NCBI GenBank assembly: GCA_003971905.1 | Contig: RSEE01000055.1 | Coordinates: 186,001 to 250,000, forward strand | DNA: 64,000 nucleotides | Reading direction: 5' to 3' | From: Moniliella sp. 'wahieum' | Lineage: Eukaryota; Basidiomycota; Moniliellomycetes; Moniliellales; Moniliellaceae | Shown: in pieces, positions 25,328 to 36,258 of the stretch | Numbering within the stretch: the stretch's first letter is position 1 | Layout: each line of letters starts with the position of its first letter | Translations under genes and position numbers: made by a program | Notes under the pieces: generated by a model | Databases searched by the model: none | What the model saw: the letters and a program-made list of their open reading frames with translations, nothing else | Told to the model about the DNA's origin: nothing

Positions 25328-26481
25328 TCACTTAGACCGCGGCGAGGAGGGATCAAGAGGTGGCGAAGGGAGAAGGGAGGTGTCATGCTCATCTCCACAG
25401 GAAGCCTTGAGGTTCCCGTCAGTAGCACCAAATACGGGTGCTTCATCCGAAGAGAGAGAAGGGCGGGAGGAGGGAGGTGAACCGCTAAAGTTTCCGTCGA
25501 TGACGCTCAAGGGGATAAGCCTGGGCGCCGCAGATAAGTCATTGCCAAAGATGGAATGGGAAGGCGAATGGGGCGGTAACGTATCCGAACTACCGTCGCG
25601 CTGAAGCGAAGGAGACATAGTAAGGGAAGAAGGTGCAGAAGTCTGGACCAAAAATGCATCTCCCATACTCGCATACGGATAAGCCCATTTCGTCCCGATG
25701 AAAGTCCAGAGGATGCCAGAACCGCCCTCCCCCTTCGTCTCCACGCAGCTGATGGGGAGGGAATACGGGCAGAAGAACGGGATATAAGGTCCAATGGGAT
25801 TTGGTCCAGGCGGAGTGTTGTAACAGGGAGCATGACTTGGTCCGATTGTCTAGAAGAGGCGAATGAAGGCGTGCTTCAGAGCGCAACGCAATAGCAGAGG
25901 AGCAGCGATGAAGCTTAGAAGTCGAACAGGAGCTGGACAATCGCACATGGTGCACTGTTTTTGGTAAGCGTGAAGAACGGGAGCCTGGGCTTGCCAACCG
26001 ACCACCACTGGTGGTGGGTGTGAGGGGGCTCGGAGGTAGAGGAAAGTCCCGCCGAGAACGTGAGCGTCGAGATGAACTCGAGCGTGCTCCGGCAGTATGT
26101 GATGTACGGGGTGGGATGAGAAGAGCGACGGGAATGTACGGCCTGAATGTGGAAAGGGAATGCTTTCTGTCAGTCGTTGCTGCACCCTGGGGGACAGAAG
26201 AAAGAGAATGAAACATGCCTATTCAATCGAGCCATTGTGGGACGGAGTCGGGTTGGGGAAGAGTTCCTTGGAGGAGCAAAGGGACTCGGTTTGGGAATGG
26301 AGGGGCGGTCGAGCAAGGGAGTGCGCTCAGTTGGCATCGTTGGCAAATGGATGGAGGAAGGAGGATCAGGTTCAGGAATATCTTCCGTGAAGACAGAGCG
26401 AGGGCGCGCCGCCGACTCAGGCATGGGAAGAGGTAGGTGTACCACGAAGCCCCGTCGACAGTGGAGCTCGGCGGGCCGACA
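25328..26481 (-). CDS. Possible unidentified gene (weak)
   Basis: Minus-strand segment with gene-like features but no recognised family. A start at 26481-26479 (MSARRAPLSTGLRG) is followed in another frame by EDIPEPDPPSSIHLP and PTERTPLLDRPSIPKP, an acidic/dileucine-like N-terminus reminiscent of vacuolar membrane proteins. A possible intron acceptor (CACATTCAG) lies near 26143. Downstream, GSGILWTFIGTKWAYPYAS and DGNFSGSPPSSRPSLSSDEA form a long Ser/Pro-rich C-terminus ending at 25328. Frames change at least twice, so this may be a frameshifted gene, a decayed gene or chance. I do not assign a function. Confidence 0.25.
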
Positions 26482-27799
26482 TGGTGGCTAGATAGATATC
26501 GTCGTCGAAGACAAAGAAGGATATCGACGAAATGGAAGAACTAAAGTAGCTACGGAGATGCTGGGTAGCGGGTAGTAACTGCAACAAAACGAGTTGGCGG
26601 CGGTCGGATCGGAGAGAAAGAATACGATAAACGGTATGTACATTTGAAGGCCGCATGGACGTGGGGACGTGACGTTATGTGATGGAGAGGTTGTTGTACA
26701 TGGTGATGTGACCAACAGGCGGGCACGGGAGTGGCGACTGAGGCCTGAGGCTCCTCAGGCCTGAGGCCTGAGGTTAGTACGTTCGTAGTACTGAGGACTA
26801 GGTACCGACTGCTACCGCGAGTGTGCGTGCCTTGGAGTACTATCGTGACTAGTGACGCCGGTATAGTGATTTGGGTACCGCGTCGTGCATGCTGTTCCCC
26901 CATCTGTTGACAATTTATAAGCGCCCACTACTACTACTAGTCGTGTGACTGTGAGCTGCTGGAACGACTTTTGATATACGTACGATGGCATGCGATGGCG
27001 AGTAGCAAACGGGCAAATGTGGCTGTGTATACAGTCGGATCTCAGCCTTGGTGGAGAGTGCTACTATCACGGATTGACTAAGCTCGCTCCAACTTCCAGA
27101 TCTGCACCCCGTGTATCCCTCGCTCTTGAGCCCCTTTCCCTTTTGCTTCTGTTTTCCCTACCTGACGCCTCTCTTGTTTTCTCCCACGAACGATGTTGCC
27201 ATTTCCTCCGTCGCTGACAGGAACTTGGTCTCCCTTGTCTGGCTGGCCCCGACTGTTACTGCTGCTTACCGATTTTATTCTCTACAAGCTTGATATGAGA
27301 CTGAGCCAGAAAGAACAAGTCCAACCGCCCCAAAGTACCATAAAAAGCTTGAAGGCGAGATTGGCTGAAAAAAGGTCAAAAAACGGGGACGAGTTGGGCG
27401 AAGGAGGTCAGGGGGGGCAAGCCAGCATCCTCACGTTAACAGGGGCTCCGGTAGCCTAGGACCATTGGTTTCGGTTATAGCCAAACGAAAGAAGTAGCGG
27501 CGCGGGGGGCAGAGCATCGGCGGTGGCCACCTCTCACGTGGGGAGTTTTGCTGATTTGGAGGGGTTGAGGCGCTGAGGCCTGAGGGCATGGTACCAGGAT
27601 TTTGGCCCAGATTGAGGAGGTGATGCGCAATAATGAGCAAATAAGGCCCAAGGGGGCAAGATGTGCTGAAAGGGGCTGGGACTGTGGGCAGGATATACCA
27701 CAGCACACGCGGTGCACAGAGAAGCAGCTCGGAAGCAAGATGTGTGGGATGTTGATTTTGACAAGCGTGTGATAATCGATAACATGTAACAACAGTACC

Positions 27800-27837
27800 T
27801 ATAGTGACTATAGTGACTATAGTGACTAGTGACTAGC
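27800..27837. repeat. TATAGTGAC tandem repeat
   Basis: Three head-to-tail TATAGTGAC units followed by a TAGTGAC variant and ACTAG. Similar CTAGTGACT motifs recur at 24640-24660 and 63840-63860. Confidence 0.9.
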
Positions 27838-29267
27838 TTGACTAGCGAAGCTAGTGACCAGAGTAGCTAGTAAGTAGTAAGGACACATGCTCGATAGGTA
27901 GTCGATGTGGTGATGCGTGCGCATGTGTTACATGTTACGCCGTGGCCAACTAACTGGCCCCAATCAGAACTTAATCAGATGGCCTCGAGTGACTGGAGTG
28001 AGCGCTGAGTCTCAGCACTGATCCAGGGAGCTGATCACGAGAGCGCGGGGGGTAACCCAGTAACGCGTAAAGTGTAACACGGCGGAGCAGGAAATACATT
28101 CCGTATTGAGAAGACAAATACATATGAGTCGCGAGTGGAAGTACTGGCGGTGTTGGTCGTGAAGAGAAGACTGGTGCGAGAAGCAAGAAGCGCAAAGGTT
28201 GTTCATAGGAAAAATAACATCCACACACATCATATAACACTACTAGGACCTAGCACATGCCTGTGGAATGAAAGAGGTGAAGCGGGGTGACCCGGTGACG
28301 TAGGGTGAAGCTTCAAGATAGTTGTAGAGGACCCGTTTGATTGGGAGCCGACTAAGTTCTGCCGCGATGAAGCTTGAAGCTTAAAGCTTGAAGTATGTGT
28401 ATCCGTTATTCGGTACCCAGTTACCGGTTACTAGGAGTGGCGAGAAGCATGGGGATGGGCCTGTGATGCATGCTGTGTGGCCAAGGGAAACGAAATCCGC
28501 GCTCAGATATAGACTCAGGCTGCGCAGGCTCAGCGCCAAAGTGCTCACGCGAACAGGGGAAAAGAAGGCGTGTGGTGGCGACGGCGGCAGCGGCGGTTAA
28601 TATACTTGACTGACCAACATCATGTTGTCACAGTGTCACATCATAATCAATGCCCCGTGGGTCACACCGTCACACCGGCGGGTCAACCTGGGTCACCTCT
28701 ATGGTGAAGCTTGAAGGAGAAAGCTAGTAAAAGGTGGTACGGCCGGTATCCCCGGTACCTGGATTCGCATTCTCCCGAACTGTGGCATCGGAAGTCATCG
28801 CCATGGCACTGTCTTGCAAAGCTTTGAGGGTGAGACAAGAAACCCCAGTGGGCCTCTATTGGGGCATCGTCCCAACAGGCTCGCGCACCCGGCGTGTGCT
28901 GCTTGCTCGTGCCAGCCCGCTCGTGAACCCGCATTTGACTCGCCAGCTGGTCATGCAGGACCCGCTGGCTTCTGCCAGCCGTTCACTTCCAAACTGTGGA
29001 TGTAGCGGAGTGGATACGAGTAGGAGTGGTAGACGTGAGTATATTTCCCCCTCTCTCCCCAAACATATCGAAGCTTCACCAGCTTGAAGCTTCGAACGGC
29101 GCTGCATGTTAACTCTCACCTCATGGCCGGCATGACATTTGCTCGCATCTTGTTTGTATAGTAGCACACCTCCTATTCCTGCTCCTATTCTAGCCGATTT
29201 GACTCTGACACAAAGGTGGGAATCGCGACCTGAGGTCACCAGGGAAATATTAGTGGTTGGAACGTTC

Positions 29268-31909
29268 TTACAAGTCCTCGTGGGCGGGCACCGTGGGCTT
29301 CTCTGATGCCGATGACGACGATGAAGAAGCGGACGAGGTAGCCGACGCCGAGGACGAAGCGGTCTGTTTCTTGGGAGGACGCGTCTTAGGAATGCGGCGT
29401 TTCTTGAGCTTTTTGATCTGCTCGGCCAATTTGGTGTGACGCTTTTGCACATCGGCAACCAAGATGACCGGATCTTGCTTGGGGTTGCGCTTGGCCTGGA
29501 CTTCCGTCCCTTCAGTGAGCCACTTGTCGTCCTTTGTTGATGGAGTTGGACAGCGTGTCCAACTCGGCAGCACTGTACTTGGATGCCGTCCCCTCTGCCA
29601 CGGCCTGGGTCAAGTTGGCCTTGGCTTGCGCCACAAACACGCGTGAATCCTCTAGCAGTTCCCGGAGAGCGGCCACCGCCCAGGCCTGCGGAACGCCTCC
29701 TCTGCTCTCTTCTCCACAGCAGACACTGCCTTCTCCATCTCGGTCAGCCGGAGGCGAAGCACAGCAGCGTCCGCCGCCTCCCCTTCCTCGGCCAAGAAAT
29801 TGAGGTTGTCCTCGGCGCCAGTGAGAGCAGTGTTGCGCTCGGCCGATGTAGAGTAGGTCCAGAACTCCGACTCTTGGTCCGCCAGTGCCGGGTCGGCCAG
29901 TTCACGGACACGATAAGCACCCTCTAGCAAGTTGCGCAGCTCCTCGCGTTGGACCCGCCGTTCCTGCTCACGATCAATGGCTTGCAGACGATCCTTGCCC
30001 TTCTTGAGCTGAGGCGCAGCCAGCGGTACATACGGGCCCGTATAGCTCGTCTCTACTTGAAGAGCAAACGTTTTGGGCCGCGTCACCTGCTCGGTCTCGG
30101 TCGGCCTCGGTCTCGGAGGTGGTAGAGGTTTCGTTGGCTTCCCCTGTCGGCGTCGGCGTAGCGGCCGCCGAGGACGAAGTAACGCCGAAAAAGCCTTAAG
30201 TGCAGAAGCAAGGCCACCCTTGCTAGCAGGCGGGTCCACCAGGAGCTGAGCAAAGCCACCAGCAAAAGTGCCAAGCGGCTTGCTTGCAATCGTCACGTTC
30301 ATACTCGTCTTCACGTCCGACATGAGTCCCTGAGACTGCAAATCAGCCAGGGCAGACGAGATTCCAGTAACGTTGATCGTGGCGTACGGCTGACCGTCGG
30401 CACGGAGCGAAAGGACAAAGTCTTCCTGGGCATCGGCACCAGTATATTGGACCAAGTGGCTCTCCTTCAATGGCGTCCCAGGGCTGATGAGCACAATCGA
30501 CTCCTCATGGCCGTCCCGTTGAGCCGAGACAGGGTGGAACGCAGCGTCGAGCGCACTCACACTCTTCATCCGGAACTGGGGGTTGAACGAGGCGCCGTAG
30601 AAGGCGGCCCCCATCACATTCGCCTCGTCGGCATTCACGTTGGCGGCAAAGGAGGTAACGCCAGCGTCACGGAGTGCCTGTTGAACCAAAGGAACGCGTG
30701 AATTGCCCCCCACCAAAACAACCGAGTTCACGTCTTTCAATGCAAGGCCCGCACGAGCCAGCGCATCCGTCACAGGCGAGCCAAACTTGACTGTGAGCCC
30801 CGCCGCAAGTGCAGCCTCCTCCAGCTCTTCCCGCGAAAGGGTGCCACGCCAATCCGCATCCTCCGCCAGTGACTCGACGCTGCTTGTGGCGACTGCGTTG
30901 GCGGAGAGGACGTGCTTGACACGCACCGCCTCCCGGAGCAGGCGAGACATGGCCCTCGGGTTCTGCTGTACAGGTGCTGCCAGCGCCTTTCCTCCCTGCC
31001 GGCGTAGCTGCAAACTTTTGCGCCAACAGGTCGCGCACCAGCACGTCCAGGGCCAAGCCACCCGCGTTGCGCGACCAGCCGGCGCCCAGCACCTTGAGCG
31101 TGGTCGTCTCCTTGGGCGTCGTACCAATGGAAGGAAGGATGCTGTCGGGTTGAACCTGCTCCGTGCGGAACTCAACAATCGACGCTTGGGTGCCGCCGGC
31201 ACCCGAGTCGTAGAAAATGTGGCGTTCAGGGTGGGGAAGGTGCGGGTCAAGGCATACGAAGTTGCGGCCGCCAGACCATCCGATACGAGGCGGGGCGCAT
31301 GCCGGCCAACTGTGCCGCATCAAACAACGCTGCCCGCTCCCAAGGAGTAAAGTAAACGGGAACATGAGTACCACATCCAGGCCGCCCAGACTAGAGGGCA
31401 TGCTAGAAGGTAAGAAGAACGAACTTGCTCCCCCGCGGTCTCTTCGGCCAGCTTACGCATGTGCGTCAGTTGCATGGCAAGGATTTCTTCGGTGAAAACT
31501 CTGCTCGGAGGTGGCGCGGCGCACTTGGATGCTTCCGTTGGAATGGCGCACGTCAGCGAAATGGAGGGCAGAGTGGAAGGCAGCCGCAGGATCGGCAGCA
31601 GAAGGAGAACCGAGCAGGGCCTTGAACGCTGGAACGAATCATGGGGCACGGGGACGAAGCAGCATCAGCATCAGATCCAAACAACCTCTCCTCGCCCTTC
31701 CAGGCGACCGAGGAGGCAACCTTGCGCTTGGAGTCGCGTCCCAATACGACATCAAACGGGACGCCAGGCTTGATGAGGGCGCCTTTCATGAAGGCCGTGC
31801 CATAGTCGATGGCGACGACGCCCATGGCGTGTGCCGAGGGAGCCAACGCAAGGACAGCGACGAGCGCCAAGAGCGCCGCGAACAACGTGCGCCCAGCGCG
31901 GAAGCCCAT
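29268..31909 (-). CDS. LHS1: ER-lumenal Hsp70-like chaperone (Lhs1 / HYOU1 / Grp170 class)
   Basis: Large Hsp70 relative that acts as nucleotide exchange factor for Kar2/BiP and helps translocation and folding in the ER lumen. Start ATG 31909-31907. Signal peptide TLFAALLALVAVLALAPSAHA, then the Hsp70 phosphate-binding start VVAIDYGTAFMKGALIKPG. FTEEILAMQLTHMRKLAEE (about 31500), DSGAGGTQASIVEFRTEQ (about 31200), ENPRAM-type NPRAMSRLLREAVRVKHVLS and VVLVGGNSRVPLVQQAL (about 30720) are Lhs1 landmarks. A helical C-terminal domain follows. It ends at 29268 with a Ser/Ala-rich tail and PAHEDL, an HDEL-like but not canonical retrieval signal. Frame changes near 31660, 31370, 31240, 31000 and 29690-29550 have no intron signals and look like base indels. 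Confidence 0.9.
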
Positions 31910-32722
31910 TGGAGACAGGGAGCCAAAGTGTGGGCGATGGTGGGCGCTGAGGGCGGATGGGCGCGAGCGCGTGAAGAAATAATGGCTTGGGCTACACGTG
32001 GAAGAGGCGACAAGGCGCCACGTGGATGGCTGCCACGTCAGCCTGTTCTCCGCCGTTCTTGGCGCTGTTTCAAATTGCAATCGGGTACGGCCTCTTGCTT
32101 AAAGCTTAACGTTTTTAGCGTTACACGTTACACGTTAAACGTTAAACCAAGCCCATTGGCAGCTGTTCGGCTCATGATGCATGATCTCTAACCTGGCTAC
32201 TTGCCTTCGAGCCCTCGAGCCTAGCGGGTTTTCTATTCCAGACAGAACAAGAGGTGGGATTTTAACGTAATAGGGCGAGAGCCAATAGAAAGAGAAGATC
32301 GAAAGAGAGGGAAGGAAGGAAAGGAAGAGGAAAAGAAAAAAAGAGAAAGGAAAATGAAAAGGAAAAGGAAAAAGGAAAAGGAAAAGGAAAAGGAAGAGAA
32401 CGAAGCAGCCCCTGTGCCCTCAAAAAATGGGGGCACAGGCCCGGAGGGCCCGGGAACAAACTGGAGAATAGACACGTCGAAGAGGCGAGGAAACCGGTGC
32501 CCAGAGAATGCAACAGGGTTTTTGTGGGTTTGATTTCTGATGGACACAGCCAGAAGCAAGGGATCGGATTCTCCAAAGCAGAAAGGGGTATAGCAAGGGG
32601 CCCAGAGCCCGCAGGTGCGGGCCCGGGGCCCAGACGCTAGGCCAGTTCATCCAGAGAGAAGAAGGCCGGCTCGAGAGAAGTAAAAGTGGCTCATCAGGCG
32701 TCGGCAAGGGGGAAAAAACTTG
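31910..32722. other. Intergenic: LHS1 promoter, Rsc1 3' flank
   Basis: Contains AACGTT/GTTAAAC reiterations (32105-32146) and a 100-bp purine tract rich in GGAAAA units on the + strand (32296-32400), then GC-rich palindromes (GGCCCGGAGGGCCCGGG, 32438-32454). No gene recognised. Confidence 0.6.
32296..32400 (+). repeat. Polypurine GGAAAA tract
   Basis: Almost uninterrupted A/G on the + strand, including about ten imperfect GGAAAA hexamers. It translates on the other strand only as Phe/Ser/Leu-rich low-complexity sequence, so it is a simple repeat, not a gene. Confidence 0.9.
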
Positions 32723-35515
32723 TCAAGGGGACTGAGAGCATACCGGATGAAGGCGCCAGGTGATCCTTGCTGACTGCCCGCGGTTCAACACTCGGTAAAC
32801 CGTCTCGTCCGAGTCGGACTGGGGGACGTCGTCCAGGCTGAGTTCGGTTGCTCCCATCGTCTCGGTAACAGGAACCGGTGCAGGCATTCCTTCGTACGGC
32901 TGACGAAGGAGGTAAGCGAAGCGTCAAAACGACTCGCGCCTAAGTACCTTGGGTGTCTGTTGCTTCGCACCTCCAAGAACGTCCAGGCCCGGCTGCGACA
33001 CCTGGCGCGCCATAGGCCATTCACGGTGCGCCTTCCAAGGTGTCGGGGTGGGAGACAAAAGACGCTCCAGCGAGCCGAAAACGCTGGCGCGCATGGCTGA
33101 CGGCGAACCTGGGACGAGAGTTGGACTCGGTGTCACGGGCTCCCACACCGAAGGGGATGAAGCAGAGGAAACATCCGCGAGCGAACCGGGCGAAGCCGTG
33201 AGGGTGTCCACAGTGAGCTCGGGAATGATCTGCTCCGACGAGGCGGTCTCGACCTGTGGGGCGGGAGGGCGAGAAGCGCAGGAGAGGTCGACCAATGGAG
33301 TGTGGACAGCCTCGTTCAGCACCAATGGCGAGCAAATCGTCTCGTCTAATAGGGAATTATTCTGCTCCACCGACTGTTCTGCCCGAGCTGGCCAATGGGC
33401 ACAGCAGGTTGAGAGAGAAGTTCGGGCATGGTGTTCGAGCGTGGTTTGCCCTTGCCCAAGGTTTCCTCTGGGATCGACAGCAGTTCCAGTCCGGCAGTAG
33501 CCGTCAGGGCAACTCTGTGCTCGGCGACGGAGGCAGCCTCGCAGGTGCCGTGAGAAAGGCATCATTGGCATCGGGGGCGACGTGGGCGTAGGAAGCAGAT
33601 CCATTGGGGCGCCCGAAACAAAGAGAGCGGTACCAATCCTGTCAACGGCCCGGCCGCAGTGCGACGACGGTGGGAAAGTGATGAGACGACATGTGCCTCC
33701 TTGTTTGGCCGCAGGCCTTCAAGGGGCTCCACGGCAGAGCGCTTACGAATCATTTGGCTGGGGTCGGGTGCGAAGGGCGCGAGGCAGATCGCACGGTTCA
33801 GGAGCAAGGAAGCCTGGACCGGTGGCGTCACCAGTGAGGAAGGGAGAAGGCTGTCGCTCGGGTAAAACCGGTTTAGGGAACGAGTTCATCGGGATCTCAA
33901 TTCCCCGAAGCTCCTCCGGGATGCACGAGTTCCATGACTTGATCTTGTTGAATTGCCGGGTCTGGTCATTGTACCGGAACTCTGACACGTACAACTGCTG
34001 CGTATCACGATCCCACACTTCGCTAGTTGGGCGGCCACGGATGTAACGGGTGTAGAACATCACAAAGCAGCGTTCGAGAATGTCTTGAACCTTGTGGTCC
34101 ACCATGAGCCCAGTTTTGAACACCTCATTGGGAATGAATTGGCGCGAGGCGGGATGCACCGTCTCCTCAGGACGATGGTACCAACAGACCGAGACGTAGT
34201 ATTGCCCAAAGGGGGGCAAAGCGGGTTTATTGGCCGAAAACGGGATTTCATGCCCCGAACGCGCCTTCTGGAGCACTTTGAAAATTTGGCCGACAATGGG
34301 CTTGCTTGGATCCGAGGGATTGAGCAGATGCACCCAGTCGCCAACGCGATAAGTTTGGCCTTTAAAGTTAACATGATCCAACACCACCTTCTCGCGGTTA
34401 TGCAAGCGGGCGTGCGAAAGCAAGTCAGCCGTCGAGGACGCCAGCAGCTCGGAAGAAACTGGGCCAAGAGGAGCATCAGTTACGAAGGGATGCTGCGCCG
34501 CCTCTCCCGGACCGACGGGCACTGAGGTAAAGGGTGTCGGCTGCACTGAAGTGAGGTGAGCAACGGCGTCCATGTGCGCCTCAATCGCCTCCATTGAACT
34601 GAGAGCAGGCCAAGCAACGAGCTCAAAGTAGATATGCTGGAGACGAGCCACTTGACCATAGGCGGCGGTACCAATTGGGTTAGTGACGCGGGCGTTGGAG
34701 AAGAGGCGCATCATGTCCTGCTCGAATTCGGCAGGCGAGCCGTAATCCTGGTGATCAATCTTGGCTTCAATTGCGTGAAGGGAGATGGGATCGGAGACCT
34801 GAAATAATACAAGAGGGGAGAGGTAAGACGTCAGAGAGCCTCAAGCCCAAATGCCATGCCGCATACGTACCTTGCTGTAGTACTCAGCGTCGGTGTTGGG
34901 ATCAGGGCACAATGCCAGCTCATGGAGGGCCATGAACGGGGTCGGGTCCCGGGGGTGACGGGCCGGGGATAGGGTGACCAGATGGTTAACTACCGAGGCG
35001 TAGACGGCATGGGCCTGGGCTCGGGCAGTGTCAGGCGCATCAGAGAGGCGGCGGGATGAAGCCACCCGAGGTCCGTGGGGCTGGGAGTGCGCACAGCAGA
35101 GGGAAGCGGGTGCGAGGGCGGGAGGAGGCGCGGGACCTGGCCCTGCGTTGGCATCATACCGGTGGATGGAGCCAGGGAAAAACGCTGGGGATGGCAGGAG
35201 TGGCAGCCATGGTGTGAGTGGGGGGCGTGAGGGGCCGTGATCAAACGAATGTGTGGCGAGTGGTGGGAGAGCCGGAGAGAGAGACGCCTGCCGGCAGGCG
35301 AGAGGGACAGTGGACCAAAAGAATGTGGGCGGGGCGCAGAGGCCAGCGAGTTGGAGAGGAGGGGAAGGCAGAGATTGCCGTCGATTGAAGGCGGCGGGGG
35401 TGGTGGGTGGTGGTGGTGAGGTGGTGCAAAAAGAGGAGGGCAGCGAGCAAGCCGTCGCCAGCACCCCACGCGTCACTGTGGCCATCATCGCTCGGGCTGC
35501 CCGGTCCCTGTCCAT
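32723..35515 (-). CDS. RSC1: RSC-type chromatin remodelling subunit with bromodomain and BAH domain (Rsc1/Rsc2-like)
   Basis: Nuclear subunit of an RSC/SWI-SNF-class remodeller. A bromodomain half (NHLVTLSPARHPRDPTPFMA, LALCPDPNTDAEYYSKV) lies at about 34990-34855, then an intron, then ISLHAIEAKIDH and FSNARVTNPIGTAAYGQVAR with the ARLQHIYFELV helix (to about 34620). The BAH domain is at about 34390-33960 (VGDWVHLLNPSDPSKPIVGQ, SVCWYHRPEETVHPA, VFKTGLMVDHKVQDILERC, FYTRYIRGRPTSEVW). A Ser/Thr/Pro-rich tail continues with frame changes to a likely stop at 32723-32725. The 5' end is uncertain: an ATG at 35210 (MAATPAIPSVFPWLHPP) needs one base shift to join, and the frame is open to 35515. A single bromodomain is seen, versus two in budding-yeast Rsc1. 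Confidence 0.8.
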
Positions 35516-36163
35516 GTCAGGGCATCATGCTTCAGGGCATGACCAGCTGATCAATGAGGAAGGCGTCCCGCAGGTACTGTGCCCCCGTGGGCTGCCGCCG
35601 ACGCGTGATGCGTGAGGAGCAGGGTGACTAGGTTCAGGCTGAAGCAAGGCGCCAGGGCGCTGTGCCAGTGTCTCCACCCGCATAGGGACAGTATGATTTG
35701 CGGCTGAGTAGCCCGACAGTAGCCCTATGCCCTACTGGGCTGAGTGGGTAGCGGGTGCGTGCCGCGAGGACAGTGGGCAGCTGCTGATACATGAGTTACA
35801 TGTCATGCACATGTACGTAGGCAAGGCCAAGGCACACATGGCCAGTGTATGATCGCTGAGTGGATGCAGGCATCCGCAGCAACTGCCCCCGTGCGCGCAC
35901 CCTCTCGACAGGTGGGCAAAGTGCTAGTCAACGTTCAACGTTTCAACCACCACCAACCAACGACCACAGCAGCGTCGCCATGGATTTGGCCTCCTTTGGG
36001 GGCCACCGGTAACCGTACCACATGTAACGGCTGTAATAGCAACGTGTTTTCAATGCCTGGGGCCGGTTGAACCAGTTATATGATACGCCTTCAGTCTGCT
36101 TCTTGCTAGTTACTGGAATACTTCGTTTCCAAGTCCTTCGCTATTTAAAAATTGATCAAAAAA
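35516..36163. other. Intergenic: Rsc1 upstream to tRNA-Gln
   Basis: 650 bp. Includes paired AACGTT motifs (35930-35943) and AT-rich sequence before the tRNA 3' end (TTTAAAAATTGATC...). Nothing coding is supportable. Confidence 0.6.
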
Positions 36164-36258
36164 GCTCCAACTGGGATTCGAACCCAGGTTTCGGGAAGAT
36201 ACCAAAGGCGGTACGCCCTAGTCAAAATCCCACTTCCTAACCACTGGAAGATCGGAGC
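36164..36258 (-). tRNA. tRNA-Gln(UUG) with 24-nt intron
   Basis: Minus-strand tRNA. Acceptor GCTCCGA (36258-36252) pairs with TTGGAGC (36170-36164, one G-T pair). T-arm CTGGG-TTCGAAT-CCCAG. D-stem TTCC/GGAA, anticodon stem TGGGA/TCCCG, anticodon TTG at 36225-36223. After removing 24 bases that start just 3' of position 37 the molecule is 71 nt. The complement carries the usual GGTTCGAA box B equivalent. Confidence 0.93.

Larger units (their letters stand above)
24119..29267. other. 5.1 kb gene-poor region
   Basis: Largest stretch with no confidently identified gene. Composition is more AT-rich than flanking genes. It holds CCTGAGG arrays (24341-24368, 26738-26773, 27573-27587), a TATAGTGAC tandem (27800-27826 plus a partial unit), AAGCTTG arrays (28369-28393, 29070-29095) and many short palindromes (ACTAGT, GGTACC, GTTAAC-like). 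One weakly coding minus-strand segment is listed separately (25328-26481). No transposase, reverse transcriptase or RNA gene recognised. Confidence 0.55.
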
